A DNA stretch of 64,000 bases from Stenotrophomonas sp. ESTM1D_MKCIP4_1 (GCF_003086895.1 NZ_CP026004.1:2392731-2456730), one strand, 5' to 3'; shown: positions 1 through 8,415, counted from the stretch's first letter. The notes: generated from the sequence alone by a model not told the origin. Made by a program: numbers and translations.

Positions 1-530
1 TTCAGCAGCGTCTCGGCGGTCTTCTCGCGCATGAAATCGTCATACGCTCCCATGATCGGTGCGTTGCGCTGGATGATGGTCGGGTGCGTCCGCGCGATCT
101 CGAAGATGCGGTTCTGGTTGGGCAGATCGGTGATCGACGCCAGCACGTAGCTGTAGCTTTCGTTGTGGATCACTTCCTGCTGGCCGATGATCGCCGCATT
201 GGCATGCGCTGCGGGATCGGTGATGTATTCGGCCACGTTGTAGATGAAGCGGGTCTGTGGCGAATCCAGCGTGGCCAGCAGGCCGATGATCGAGTCGTAG
301 GCATTCTTCTCGCGGCCGGACAGCTCGCCGTACTGGCGCGCGTCCAGTTTCATGTCCACCTCGTCGGGGATCCAGAAGTTGGTCGACAGCTCCTTGTAGG
401 CCCGGTAGAACGAGGGGTACGGGATGTCGTTCCAGTTGAGGATGCCGCTGGTACGGCCGTTGATGATGCCGGTGCTGCGGTTGGGGTGGCGCGGTTCGAG
501 GATCTTGATGCGGTCGAGGGGGGTTGCCAT
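1..530 (-). CDS. nrdB: Class I ribonucleotide reductase beta subunit (partial)
   Basis: Small subunit of the aerobic ribonucleotide reductase, which holds the di-iron/tyrosyl-radical centre that starts catalysis in NrdA. The ATG is at 530 on the minus strand and the frame runs off the window at base 1, so only about 176 N-terminal residues are visible. The sequence shows the ferritin-like ExxH iron motif (QQEVIHNE, Glu119 and His122) with an acidic residue about 30 positions upstream (Asp89). It lies 97 bp downstream of nrdA on the same strand, and two SMAG repeats fill the gap, so the two genes are probably co-transcribed. The radical tyrosine region and the C-terminal tail that docks on NrdA lie outside the window. 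Confidence 0.95.
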   Translation of the reverse strand, partial: MATPLDRIKILEPRHPNRSTGIINGRTSGILNWNDIPYPSFYRAYKELSTNFWIPDEVDMKLDARQYGELSGREKNAYDSIIGLLATLDSPQTRFIYNVAEYITDPAAHANAAIIGQQEVIHNESYSYVLASITDLPNQNRIFEIARTHPTIIQRNAPIMGAYDDFMREKTAETLL

Positions 531-561
531 GGTGGTCTGCCTTCGTTCTTTTTCAGCGTGT

Positions 562-622
562 TGCCGGCCAGCGGCCGGCACTACCGTCCGTCACGGGTTG
601 CCGGCCAGCGGCCGGCACTACC
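562..622. repeat. Two SMAG-type REP palindromes between nrdA and nrdB
   Basis: Two direct copies of the Stenotrophomonas GTAG palindrome lie at 562-585 and 599-622 (core GCCGGCCAGCGGCCGGC, edge CTACC). They occupy most of the nrdA-nrdB gap. On the co-transcript they would fold into two hairpins that could alter the stability or relative amount of nrdB mRNA; that effect is inferred. Confidence 0.9.
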
Positions 623-627
623 TGTGC

Positions 628-2991
628 TCAGCTTGAGCACCACTCGCATTCGCTGATGTCGATATCGTTCGAGCGCACGTAGTACGTGGTCTTCAGACCC
701 TCGCGCCATGCGGTCAGGTGCAGTTCCAGCAGCGTGCTGGCGCGGATGGTGCTGGGCACGTACAGGTTGAAGCTGATGGCCTGGTCGACATGGCGCTGGC
801 GCCGTGCGTTCTGCCGCACGCTGGCGAACTGGTCCACCTTGTAGGCGCCCTTTTCATAGTACGGCCAGGTTTCCAGCGACAACCCCGGCGCGGCCACCGG
901 GCGACGGAAGTCCTTCTTTTCCTCGTAGTAGAACGCGCTGTAGATCGGGTCGATCGACGCGGTGGAGCCGGCAATCTGCGCGGTGCTCATGTTCGGCGCC
1001 ACCGCCAGCAGCCAGCCGTTGCGCAGGCCATGGGTGCCGACATCGCGGGCCAGCGCCTCCCAGTCGCCGCCCTCGTAGCGGCGGTCACGGAAGTAGGCAC
1101 CGGTCTGCCAATCGCTGCCGGCGAACATCGGGTAACTGCCCTTCTCACGCGCCAGTTGCGCGCTGGCGCGGATGGTCAGGAAGTTGATGCGCTCGAACAG
1201 CGTGTCCGACAGCACCTCGGCCTCGGGCGTTTCCCAATGGATGCCCTGCTGGGCCAGCAGATGGTGCCAGCCGAAGGTGCCCAGGCCGATGGCCCGGTAC
1301 TTGCGGTTGGTGATGGTGGCCTGCGGCACCGGCAGCGCATTGAGGTCGATGACATTGTCGAGCATGCGCACCTGGATCGGAATCAGGCGCTCCAGCACAT
1401 CCTTGGCCAGCAGATCGTCGGGGGCGGTGATGGCCCGGCCCAGGTTGATCGAGGACAGATTGCAGACCACGAAATCGCCGGCACGCCGGGTGGTGACGAT
1501 CTGGTCACCGCTGACGATCTCCTGGATCATCCGCGTCGGGCTCATGTTCTGCAGGATCTCGGTGCACAGGTTGCTGGAATACACCATGCCCGCGTGCTTG
1601 TTCGGGTTCCTGCGGTTCACTTCATCGCGGTAGAACAGGAACGGGTTGCCGGTTTCCAGCTGGCTGACCATGATCCTCTTGAACAGATCGATGGCTCGCA
1701 CGGTGCGGCGGCTGATCCGCTCATCGCTCACCAGTTCGGCATAGCGCTCGCGGAAGCTGCCCGCACCGCGCGTCTCATCGTAGAAGTCCTGCAGGTACCA
1801 GCCCTTGGCCTGCTTCACTTCATGCGGGTCGAACAGGTACCAGTCGGCGCGGCGCTCCACCGCCTCCATGAACAGATCGGGCACGCAGACGGCGGTGAAC
1901 ACATCGTGCGCGCGCAGCCGCTGGTCGCCGTTGTTCAGGCGCAGGTCGAGGAACGCCTCGATATCGCGGTGCCAGATATCCAGATACACCGCCACCGCAC
2001 CCTTGCGCTGGCCAAGCTGGTCGACCGACACGGCGGTGTTGTTGAGCTGCTTGATCCACGGCACCACGCCGCCGGAGGAATTGGGCACGCCACGGATCGG
2101 CGCACCGCTGCTGCGCACATAGCCCAGGTAGGCACCTACGCCGCCACCGTGCTTGGACACACGGGCGATATCGGTGTTGGAGTCATAGATGCCCTGCAGA
2201 CTGTCATCCACCGTGTCGATGAAGCAGCTCGACAGCTGCCCACCGACCTTGCCGGCGTTGGCCAGCGTGGGCGTCGCGACGGTCATGTACAGGTTCGAGA
2301 GCGCCCAGTACGCCTCGCCCACCAGCTGCATGCGGCGCTCCCGTGGCTTCTCGTCCTGCATCAGGTACAGGGCGATGGTCAGCCAGCGCTCCTGCGGCAG
2401 CTCATAGACTTCGCGGCTGCGGTCGCTGGCGAGGTAGCGCGTGGCCAGCAGGTACAACCCGTTGTAGGCGAACAGGCGGTCGCGCTCCGGGTCGATCATC
2501 TGCCCGGCCTGCTGCAGTTCGTCCTTGGAATAGCAGCGCAGGATGTCGTTGCCGTACACGCCGCGGTCGGCCAGGCTTTCCTGCAGGCCCACGTACGAAC
2601 CGTACTTCAGGCTGACATCGTAGAAGCGGTTGCGGCTGGCACGCTTGTACAGGCGGCGCAGGTACAGCCGCGCCGCGAACTGCTCCCATTCGGGGGCCAC
2701 CAGGTCCACGCGCGATTCCGCCTCACGGATCAGCAGGTCCACCAGGTCGTCGGCGCTGATGCTGGGCTTGCGCTCGACCATCGCCTGCACGACACGGCGG
2801 TAGTCGCTGGCGTCCAGCTGCGGGAACTCGGCGTGCACCTCGTCGATGCTGCGTTGCAGGCGTGGTGCATCGAATGGCAGGCGACGGTTGCCCGCCTCCT
2901 TGGTGATCCAGGTCGGCACGCGCTCGCCACCGGCGTGCATGGCGTCGCCGGCGCCGGCCAGATCGGCCGCGCGGTAGGTACTGTCGGTCAT
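628..2991 (-). CDS. nrdA: Class Ia ribonucleoside-diphosphate reductase alpha subunit
   Basis: Large catalytic subunit (787 aa) that reduces ribonucleoside diphosphates to deoxyribonucleotides in the cytoplasm. A divergent ATP-cone is visible at about residues 24-93. Active-site residues are recognisable: Cys256 (QLSSCFIDT), Cys476 and Glu478 (SNLCTEI) and Cys510 (VVCNLSSINLG). The radical-transfer pair is Tyr770/Tyr771, and the redox-relay pair Cys782/Cys785 (CEWC) is at the C terminus. The frame stays open upstream to 3381. The ATG at 2991 was chosen because the ATP-cone begins just after it and a GGAG/AGGA signal lies upstream. The upstream extension is Arg/Ala/Pro-rich with weak third-position GC bias. 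It is transcribed before nrdB. Confidence 0.97.
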   Translation of the reverse strand: MTDSTYRAADLAGAGDAMHAGGERVPTWITKEAGNRRLPFDAPRLQRSIDEVHAEFPQLDASDYRRVVQAMVERKPSISADDLVDLLIREAESRVDLVAPEWEQFAARLYLRRLYKRASRNRFYDVSLKYGSYVGLQESLADRGVYGNDILRCYSKDELQQAGQMIDPERDRLFAYNGLYLLATRYLASDRSREVYELPQERWLTIALYLMQDEKPRERRMQLVGEAYWALSNLYMTVATPTLANAGKVGGQLSSCFIDTVDDSLQGIYDSNTDIARVSKHGGGVGAYLGYVRSSGAPIRGVPNSSGGVVPWIKQLNNTAVSVDQLGQRKGAVAVYLDIWHRDIEAFLDLRLNNGDQRLRAHDVFTAVCVPDLFMEAVERRADWYLFDPHEVKQAKGWYLQDFYDETRGAGSFRERYAELVSDERISRRTVRAIDLFKRIMVSQLETGNPFLFYRDEVNRRNPNKHAGMVYSSNLCTEILQNMSPTRMIQEIVSGDQIVTTRRAGDFVVCNLSSINLGRAITAPDDLLAKDVLERLIPIQVRMLDNVIDLNALPVPQATITNRKYRAIGLGTFGWHHLLAQQGIHWETPEAEVLSDTLFERINFLTIRASAQLAREKGSYPMFAGSDWQTGAYFRDRRYEGGDWEALARDVGTHGLRNGWLLAVAPNMSTAQIAGSTASIDPIYSAFYYEEKKDFRRPVAAPGLSLETWPYYEKGAYKVDQFASVRQNARRQRHVDQAISFNLYVPSTIRASTLLELHLTAWREGLKTTYYVRSNDIDISECEWCSS

Positions 2992-3258
2992 TGTCCTGCG
3001 TCTCCAGGCACGCGCGCGTCGTGGCGTCGATGCCATGGCGGCCCTGCGCGCGATACCGGCACACAGGGCGGTCGGGTGGTGTGCCAATGCGCGGGAACGC
3101 CAGACCGTCGGCAAGGAGCCTGCGCCTGCGGCCGGTATCCGGGCCGTGGGGGCGATCTGCGTCCGCACGATGGCGGCCGCGTCGACACGGCAAGCCTTCA
3201 GGGGCGGGCCGCGGGACGTTTGCTGCATGTCCGGCGGCGGCGGCTGACCGGGAGTGAC
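2992..3258 (-). promoter_or_regulatory. Long 5' leader of nrdAB
   Basis: About 267 nt of GC-rich sequence separate the predicted transcription start (near 3258) from the nrdA ATG. No separate gene was found. The last part forms a small hairpin (CCTG/CAGG) whose loop holds the GGAG ribosome-binding site. The nrdA frame is open through the whole leader, with an in-frame ATG at 3231, but codon use there looks non-coding. Confidence 0.5.
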
Positions 3259-3260
3259 GG

Positions 3261-3276
3261 ACACAACATAGTGGGG
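3261..3276. promoter_or_regulatory. Candidate NrdR box 1 (overlaps the -10)
   Basis: The 16-mer acacaacatagtgggg agrees at about 12 of 16 positions with the NrdR-box consensus acaCwAtATaTwgtgt, on either strand. It covers the -10 of the nrdAB promoter, as expected for a repressor site. Its start is 32 bp from that of box 2, the usual three-helical-turn spacing of NrdR box pairs. Confidence 0.6.
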
Positions 3277-3293
3277 ATATCGAATCCCGTCAA
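3265..3293 (-). promoter_or_regulatory. Predicted sigma70 promoter of nrdAB
   Basis: On the minus strand a -35 element TTGACG (3293-3288) is followed after exactly 17 nt by a -10 element TATGTT (3270-3265). It points at nrdA and is the strongest promoter match noticed in the window. Transcription should start near 3258. Confidence 0.7.
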
Positions 3294-3308
3294 CACAAGA
3301 TGCGGTGA
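3293..3308. promoter_or_regulatory. Candidate NrdR box 2 (abuts the -35)
   Basis: The 16-mer acacaagatgcggtga matches about 10 of 16 consensus positions, with a conserved ACACAA half. It touches the upstream edge of the -35 element and is separated from box 1 by 16 nt. It is weaker alone; the pairing and spacing carry the argument. Confidence 0.5.
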
Positions 3309-3425
3309 TGAGGACATTCCGCGACGATCCGTCGCAGGATGCCGTGTTGCACCACCGCCACCTTGTCGACGGCCCTGCCATCCCCCAGTTGGTTACAACC
3401 TCCTTTTCAACCGGAAGTCCCCCAC

Positions 3426-4403
3426 ATGCGTGCTGCCCAGTACACCGCCTTCGGCGATCCCGCTACCGTCCTTGCCATCGCCGATGTCGCCCTGCCCGAG
3501 CCCGGCCCCGGCGAAGTGCGCATCCTTACCACGCTGGCCTCCCTCCACAACCACGACCTGCTGACCGTGCGCGGCCTGTACGGCTACAAGCCGACCCTGC
3601 CAGCCATTGGCGGCAGCGAGGCACTGGGTGTGGTCGATGCGCTTGGCGAGGGCGTGCAGGGCCTGCAGGTAGGCCAGCGGGTCGCTGCTGCCTCGGTGCA
3701 CGCCACCTGGGCGGAAGCGTTCATCGCGCCCGCACGGATGGTGATTCCGATGCCGGAATCGATTCCCGACGAAACCGCCGCGCAGCTGATCGCCATGCCG
3801 TTGAGCGCGCTGATGCTGCTCGAATTCCTGCAGGTGGACGCCGGCCAGTGGATCGTGCAGAACACCGCCAATGGTGCGGTGGGCAAGTCGCTGGCGATGC
3901 TGGCACGTGCGCGGGGTGTCCACGTGGCCAACCTGGTGCGCAATGCCAAGGCAGTCGCGCAGCTGCAGGCGCTGGGCATCGAGCACGTGTTCGATACCTC
4001 GCAGGCCGGCTGGAAGGACCGCGTGCGCGACGCCACGGGTGAAGCCCAGGCGGCAGCAGCCGTCGATTCCATTGGTGGCCAGGCCAGCGCCGATCTGGTC
4101 GAGCTGCTGGGCCTGCATGGCACTCTGGTGTCGTTCGGCGTGATGAGTGGCGAGCCGATGCAGATTCCCGCCAGCGGCCTGATCTACAAGGAAGCCACGG
4201 TGAAGGGCTTCTGGGGCAGCAAGGTCAGCCAGGCGATGGCCGTGGAAGACAAGCGCCGCCTGGTGGGCGAACTGCTGCAGCGCGCGGCCAGCGGTGAACT
4301 CACCCTGCCCGTGGACGGCATCTTCGCGCTGGACGACATCAAGGCGGCGGCAACCGCCAGCGCGCAGTCCGGCCGTGGCGGCAAGGTGCTGCTGCGGGCC
4401 TGA
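3426..4403 (+). CDS. MDR-family quinone reductase/alcohol dehydrogenase-like oxidoreductase
   Basis: A 325-residue medium-chain dehydrogenase/reductase. The N-terminal GroES-like domain (RAAQYTAFGDP to about residue 120) is followed by a Rossmann domain with the nucleotide-binding run NTANGAVGKSLAML. There is no cysteine-rich structural zinc loop, so it looks like the quinone reductase or enoyl-reductase branch that uses NAD(P)H. The ATG at 3426 was chosen over an upstream in-frame start because homologous domains begin at this Met. It is divergent from nrdA, so its promoter must share the 3309-3425 gap. A palindromic hairpin follows the stop. The substrate cannot be told from sequence. Confidence 0.85.
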   Translation: MRAAQYTAFGDPATVLAIADVALPEPGPGEVRILTTLASLHNHDLLTVRGLYGYKPTLPAIGGSEALGVVDALGEGVQGLQVGQRVAAASVHATWAEAFIAPARMVIPMPESIPDETAAQLIAMPLSALMLLEFLQVDAGQWIVQNTANGAVGKSLAMLARARGVHVANLVRNAKAVAQLQALGIEHVFDTSQAGWKDRVRDATGEAQAAAAVDSIGGQASADLVELLGLHGTLVSFGVMSGEPMQIPASGLIYKEATVKGFWGSKVSQAMAVEDKRRLVGELLQRAASGELTLPVDGIFALDDIKAAATASAQSGRGGKVLLRA

Positions 4404-4429
4404 TCGCCCCGCCGTTTGCCTTCGCTTTC

Positions 4430-4455
4430 GTAGCGTCGAGCAAGCTCGACGCTAC
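4430..4455. terminator. Bidirectional hairpin between convergent genes
   Basis: A 26-bp near-perfect palindrome (arms GTAGCGTCGAG and CTCGACGCTAC, four-base loop) lies between the convergent MDR reductase and BCCT transporter genes. It begins with GTAG like the SMAG family but has a different core. It probably works as a transcription barrier from both sides. Confidence 0.6.
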
Positions 4456-4480
4456 GCCGGGGCGGGCGAGCGCCGGGCCA

Positions 4481-6460
4481 TCACCGGCTCAGGTGCAGGA
4501 ACTGCAGGTGCCGTTCGTACTGGCTGATGATGTCGTTGATGATCTGCTTGCGGCTGTAGCCCACCAGGTCGTAATCCTGGCTGCCCTCGAACAGATGCAC
4601 CTCGGCGCGGTAGTAGCGCTGGTTGCGCAGCTGCTGGGCGGCGAACGACGGGGTCAGGTAGCCACTGAGAATCACCCGGTACTGGAAATCCTGCTGCTCG
4701 CCGTGGTTGACCGACAGTTCCATGTCGCCCGCGTCCAGGCGCGTGCTCACATCCCAGCCCTGCCCGCGCAGCTGCTCGGCCACCGCCTCCATTGCCGGCT
4801 TTACCGTGTCATCCATGAAGCGGTACACCTGGTCACGCACCGGAAAGTGCATGGCCTGGCTCAGACGCTGGCGCCAGCCCTGGTGGTGGCGGTCGTCGCC
4901 GATCAGCGGCGACGGCCGGAACTGCTGCGCACGCTCGCGATGCGCTTCATCGCTGAAGGCACGGGTCAGGCCCCACATCATCAGCAGCAGCACCGCCGAG
5001 AAGGGCAGCGAGGCCAGCACCACGGCGGACTTCAGCGCATCGATGCTGCCGGCCAGCAACAGACCTGCCGTCAGCACGGCAATCACCGTCCCCCAGAACA
5101 CGCGCAGCCAGCGCGGACCATCGTCCTCGGGCGCCCCTCCGTGGGAAGACAGTGTGGACAGCACCACCGCGCCCGAATCGGCCGAGGTGACGAAGAAGAT
5201 GAAGCTGACCAGCACGGTCACTGCGATCACCACCCGGCTCCAGGGGTAACCATCCAGCAGCGCATACAGCACCGTGGGCGGATCATCCACTGCCAGCTGG
5301 GCCAACTGCTGCTGGCCGTGGTGCAGCACCTGGTCCAGCGCGCTGTTGCCGAAGATCGACAGCCAAGCCAAGGTGAAACCCAGCGGAATGAGCAGCACGC
5401 CGAACACGAATTCGCGGATGGTTCGGCCACGCGAGATGCGCGCGATGAACAGGCCCACGAAGGGCGCCCAGCCGATCCACCAGGCCCAGTAGAACACCGT
5501 CCAGCCGCCCAGCCATTCCGGCCGGCCGCCATAGGCATACACATCGAAACTCTTGCCGACCACGCTGCCCAGGTAATCCCCCAGGTTCTGCATGAGCGTG
5601 CTGAGCAGGTACTGGGTCGGGCCGGCGCACAGCATGAACAGCACCAGCGCAATGGCCAGCAGCATGTTGATGTTGGCCATCCAGCGCACGCCTTTTTCCA
5701 CCCCCGACACCGCCACCGCGACGGCGGCCCCCATCATGCTGGCGACCAGGATGATCTGCACCAGGTTGGAGTGCGGCACGTTGAACAGGTGGGTCAGGCC
5801 CGCGTTGAGGTGCAGCACGCCGAAGCCCATGTCGGCGCCGATGCCGAATACCGTGGCAACGATGCCCAGTGCGTCCACCGTGTAGCCGATGGGACCGTTG
5901 ATGCGTTTGCCGATGAGCGGGTACAGCGCCGAACGCAACGCCAGTGGCAGGTTGTGCCGGTAGGCGAAGTAGGCCATGGCCATCGCCGCCAGCGCGAACA
6001 CGCCCCAGCCATGCAGGCCCCAATGCAGGAACAGCAGCTGCATGGCCTGGCGCGCGCCGGCCTCGCCCGCGGCCGCATCGCCCTGCGGCGGCTGCAGGTA
6101 ATGGGTGAGCGGTTCGGACACGCAGAAGAAGAACAGGGTGATGCTGATACCAGCAGCGAACAGCATGCCGGCCCACGACAGATAGCTGAACTCCGGCTCG
6201 TCGTGGTCCGCACCGAGCTTGATGCCACCGTACCGGGACAGGGCCACGCCGACCACGAACACCAGGTACAGCGTCATGGCCAGCAGGTAGTACCAGCCCA
6301 CGTTGAGCGCGGCCCAGTCCTGCGCCTTGACCAGCAGGCGGCCGGCGCCCAGCGGGAACAGGCTGACGAACAGTGCGAAGGCAACGACAACGATCGCCGC
6401 GAAGGCGAAGACGGGCCGCAGGGTGCGCACCGGGGTGGGTTGAGGCTCCAGTGCTTCCAT
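4481..6460 (-). CDS. betT: BCCT-family choline/betaine transporter
   Basis: A 659-residue inner-membrane transporter of the betaine/choline/carnitine family, close in length to E. coli BetT (677 aa). There are about twelve hydrophobic segments between residues 20 and 500. Family signatures include GMLFAAGISITLFFFCVSEP in the unwound helix and the tryptophan-rich FYWAWWIGWAPFVG of the substrate site. A hydrophilic C-terminal tail of about 150 residues follows, as in BetT, where it takes part in osmotic control. A GGAG site precedes the ATG at 6460. The GISIT version of the glycine stretch suggests proton rather than sodium coupling; choline as substrate is by family resemblance. No bet enzymes are adjacent. 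Confidence 0.85.
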   Translation of the reverse strand: MEALEPQPTPVRTLRPVFAFAAIVVVAFALFVSLFPLGAGRLLVKAQDWAALNVGWYYLLAMTLYLVFVVGVALSRYGGIKLGADHDEPEFSYLSWAGMLFAAGISITLFFFCVSEPLTHYLQPPQGDAAAGEAGARQAMQLLFLHWGLHGWGVFALAAMAMAYFAYRHNLPLALRSALYPLIGKRINGPIGYTVDALGIVATVFGIGADMGFGVLHLNAGLTHLFNVPHSNLVQIILVASMMGAAVAVAVSGVEKGVRWMANINMLLAIALVLFMLCAGPTQYLLSTLMQNLGDYLGSVVGKSFDVYAYGGRPEWLGGWTVFYWAWWIGWAPFVGLFIARISRGRTIREFVFGVLLIPLGFTLAWLSIFGNSALDQVLHHGQQQLAQLAVDDPPTVLYALLDGYPWSRVVIAVTVLVSFIFFVTSADSGAVVLSTLSSHGGAPEDDGPRWLRVFWGTVIAVLTAGLLLAGSIDALKSAVVLASLPFSAVLLLMMWGLTRAFSDEAHRERAQQFRPSPLIGDDRHHQGWRQRLSQAMHFPVRDQVYRFMDDTVKPAMEAVAEQLRGQGWDVSTRLDAGDMELSVNHGEQQDFQYRVILSGYLTPSFAAQQLRNQRYYRAEVHLFEGSQDYDLVGYSRKQIINDIISQYERHLQFLHLSR

Positions 6461-6585
6461 CGGCAGCCATCTCCGGTTGAACAGGATTAGCCGACCGAGT
6501 CTGCGTGAACGGCGGTGGACGCACGATGAAGTGCGGCGTTGCGATGACAGCCGGGGGACAGCTGTTGCGTGCTAGGCCGCAGATC

Positions 6586-6712
6586 TGCCGGCCAGCGGCC
6601 GGCACTACCAGCACCCCGCCGTGGTAATGCCTGCCGCTGGCCGGCAGACGTATCAGACCGTGGTAGAGCCGGCCGCTGGCCGGCAACCTCATTGCCGCCG
6701 GCCGGCAGACAT
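6586..6712. repeat. Cluster of SMAG-type REP elements
   Basis: One SMAG copy at 6586-6609 and two inverted variants at about 6621-6647 and 6660-6686, followed by a degenerate GCCGGCCGGC piece, fill the gap between the BCCT gene and mdtI. No coding frame is supported here. Confidence 0.8.
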
Positions 6713-6713
6713 G

Positions 6714-7034
6714 TCAGGCCGTGCTGAGCAGCAGAACCGCCGCCGTCACCAGCGCAATACCCACCCAACCGATCGGGCGCAGGCGATTGCCGAACAACAG
6801 GCGCCCGCACGTGGCGGTACCGATCACGCCAATGGCGCCCCACAGCGCATAGGCCGTGGCCAGGTCGATATGGCGCACGGCCTGGCCCAGCAGGGCGAAG
6901 GCCACCCACACCAGTACAACGGCACCGACGCCCCAGCGCCAGCGGAGGAAGCCGTCGGACTTGGCCACCATCATGTTGGCAGCCACGTCGAACAGGGCCG
7001 AACAGATCACGAAAAACAGCGCCATCATGTTCAT
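6714..7034 (-). CDS. mdtI: SMR-family spermidine export subunit MdtI
   Basis: A 106-residue four-helix small multidrug resistance protein, one half of the MdtJI pair that exports spermidine across the inner membrane. The family signature TAYALWGAIGVIGTA and the C-terminal region (LLFGNRLRPIGWVGIAL) match MdtI. The membrane-embedded acidic residue that is Glu in EmrE and E. coli MdtI appears as Asp16 (ALFDVAAN). Its ATG at 7034 overlaps the mdtJ stop by 4 bp (ATGA), so the two subunits are translationally coupled. It is divergent from a LysR regulator just upstream of mdtJ. Confidence 0.88.
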   Translation of the reverse strand: MNMMALFFVICSALFDVAANMMVAKSDGFLRWRWGVGAVVLVWVAFALLGQAVRHIDLATAYALWGAIGVIGTATCGRLLFGNRLRPIGWVGIALVTAAVLLLSTA

Positions 7035-7387
7035 CCGTGCGCCTCCCCAAGGGTGACGCAGACGATACCGGCCACCGCCAGCAGCAACCCGGCGAGCTGC
7101 TGCAGCGAGAGGTGCTCACCGAACACCCACACATCCACCACGGTCAGCAGGGTCAGGCCCAGGCCCTCCCATACCGCGTATGCCACACCTACGGCGATGC
7201 GGCGCACCGACAGGGCAAGAAAGTAATAGGACAGCGCCAGCGCAGCGGCCATTACCGCGTAGCCGAACCAGCCGCCAGCGCGGGCGGCATGCGCCATGAA
7301 CGAGGTGCCGACCACTTCGGCAACGATGGCCACGGTCAGGCAGGCCCAAGCGACCAGCGCGCCTGGGGTGGGAACAGTGCGGAACAT
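7031..7387 (-). CDS. mdtJ: SMR-family spermidine export subunit MdtJ
   Basis: A 118-residue partner of MdtI with four membrane helices. It keeps the catalytic Glu in helix 1 (IVAEVVGTSFM) and the MdtJ signature VGVAYAVWEGLG. The ATG at 7387 is preceded by AAGGAG at good spacing, which decides it over an in-frame start 81 bp upstream. Gene order (mdtJ then mdtI) and the ATGA overlap are those of the E. coli mdtJI operon. The adjacent divergent LysR gene is the likely regulator. Confidence 0.9.
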   Translation of the reverse strand: MFRTVPTPGALVAWACLTVAIVAEVVGTSFMAHAARAGGWFGYAVMAAALALSYYFLALSVRRIAVGVAYAVWEGLGLTLLTVVDVWVFGEHLSLQQLAGLLLAVAGIVCVTLGEAHG

Positions 7388-7417
7388 GGATGACTCCTTG
7401 TGGCCGTGCCGGGCCGG

Positions 7418-7442
7418 GTAGATCCACGCCATGCGTGGATGA
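7418..7442. repeat. Small palindromic repeat (ATCCACGCCATGCGTGGAT type)
   Basis: A 19-bp palindrome core preceded by GTAG, in the mdtJ/LysR divergent gap. The same element recurs in inverted orientation at 13491-13513 and 50021-50043. It is a second REP-like family distinct from SMAG in sequence but sharing the GTAG edge. Confidence 0.75.
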
Positions 7443-7534
7443 GCGCCCCTTGTCGGGACGATGGGCACGGGTGCAGTATTATCGGCGAATGCGTTGGACC
7501 CAAGATGGAACCCATCGACAGGAGCGATGGATGG

Positions 7535-8386
7535 ATGCCCTACTCGCCTGAATCCCTGCAGGCCTTCGTCGAGGCCGCAGCGCTCGGCTCATTCTCGGCC
7601 GCGGCGCGCCGCCTGCGCAAAACCCAGTCCACGGTCAGCACTGCCATTGCCCATCTGGAGGCCGACCTGGGCGTGGCCCTGTTCGACCGCAGCGGCCGCT
7701 ACCCGCAGCTGACTGCAGCCGGGCGCGAAGTGCTTGGCCACGCGCAGGAAATCCTGGCCGCCGACCAGCGGCTGCAGCAGCTGAGCGTGCGCCTGACGGC
7801 ACCGGTGGAACCACAGCTGACCGTGGTGTTTTCCGATGTGTACCAGCTCGACCCGGCCCAGCGCGTGCTGCAGCGGTTTGCCGAGGCATTCCCGGATGTG
7901 ACCCTGGAATGGCTGGATGCCGAAGGCCGCGACGTGCTGGAGATCGTGGCCAGCGGCCGTGCCCATCTGGGCCTGCTGCCGCGCCAGGACCACTACCCCG
8001 ATGCGGTGCGGGTACAGCCGTTGGCCCACTACAGCGAACTGTGCGTGTTCATCGCGCCCGAACACCCGCTGGCGCAGGCGGGCAGACGCGCCGCCGCGCA
8101 GTTGGCGCGGCACCGGCAGGTCCGCTTGAGTGCCCAGGCCGACCATGAGCGCGCCGCTGCCGGCCGGGTGTGGACCGCGTCGGACTACCTGATGGTGATG
8201 GAGATGGCCGAGGACGGCATTGGCTGGGCAGAACTGCCCAAGGCACTGGTGCAGCGTTACGACCGCGGGCGTCTGCTGGAGCTGCGCCTGCCCGGTTGGC
8301 CGCGGCGTATCCATAGTGATCTGGTGTGGCGACGCGACAGCACGCCGGGCCCGGTCGCGCAATGGTGGGCCGAGGCGCTGGGGTGA
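7535..8386 (+). CDS. LysR-family transcriptional regulator
   Basis: A 283-residue LysR regulator: winged-helix DNA-binding domain at residues 1-60 (LQAFVEAAALGSFSAAARRL, with TQSTVSTAIAHLE as recognition helix), then a periplasmic-binding-protein-like effector domain. AGGAG at 7520-7524 sits 10 nt before the ATG at 7535, preferred to the in-frame ATG at 7505. It is transcribed away from mdtJI across a 147-bp gap that holds a small palindromic repeat, the classic LysR arrangement. Control of mdtJI is an inference from position. Confidence 0.88.
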   Translation: MPYSPESLQAFVEAAALGSFSAAARRLRKTQSTVSTAIAHLEADLGVALFDRSGRYPQLTAAGREVLGHAQEILAADQRLQQLSVRLTAPVEPQLTVVFSDVYQLDPAQRVLQRFAEAFPDVTLEWLDAEGRDVLEIVASGRAHLGLLPRQDHYPDAVRVQPLAHYSELCVFIAPEHPLAQAGRRAAAQLARHRQVRLSAQADHERAAAGRVWTASDYLMVMEMAEDGIGWAELPKALVQRYDRGRLLELRLPGWPRRIHSDLVWRRDSTPGPVAQWWAEALG

Positions 8387-8415
8387 CAACGCGCTGGTCG
8401 CGGGCAACGCGCATC

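Noticed and set aside
2989..3010. B12-box-like sequence (GCCTGGAGAC) just before nrdA, hinting at a cobalamin riboswitch
   Set aside because: Other conserved cobalamin aptamer blocks (GCCACTG, GGGAAG) are absent from the leader. The match is explained by the ribosome-binding site in a small hairpin.
3231..3381. Longer NrdA with an N-terminal extension of 80 to 130 residues
   Set aside because: The predicted promoter lies inside the longest form. The extension is low-complexity with third-position GC near 77 percent and has no ribosome-binding site.
718..3564. Very long plus-strand frame opposite nrdA
   Set aside because: It is the complement-strand shadow of a clear enzyme gene in high-GC DNA. 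Its translation is low-complexity with no domain or ribosome-binding site.
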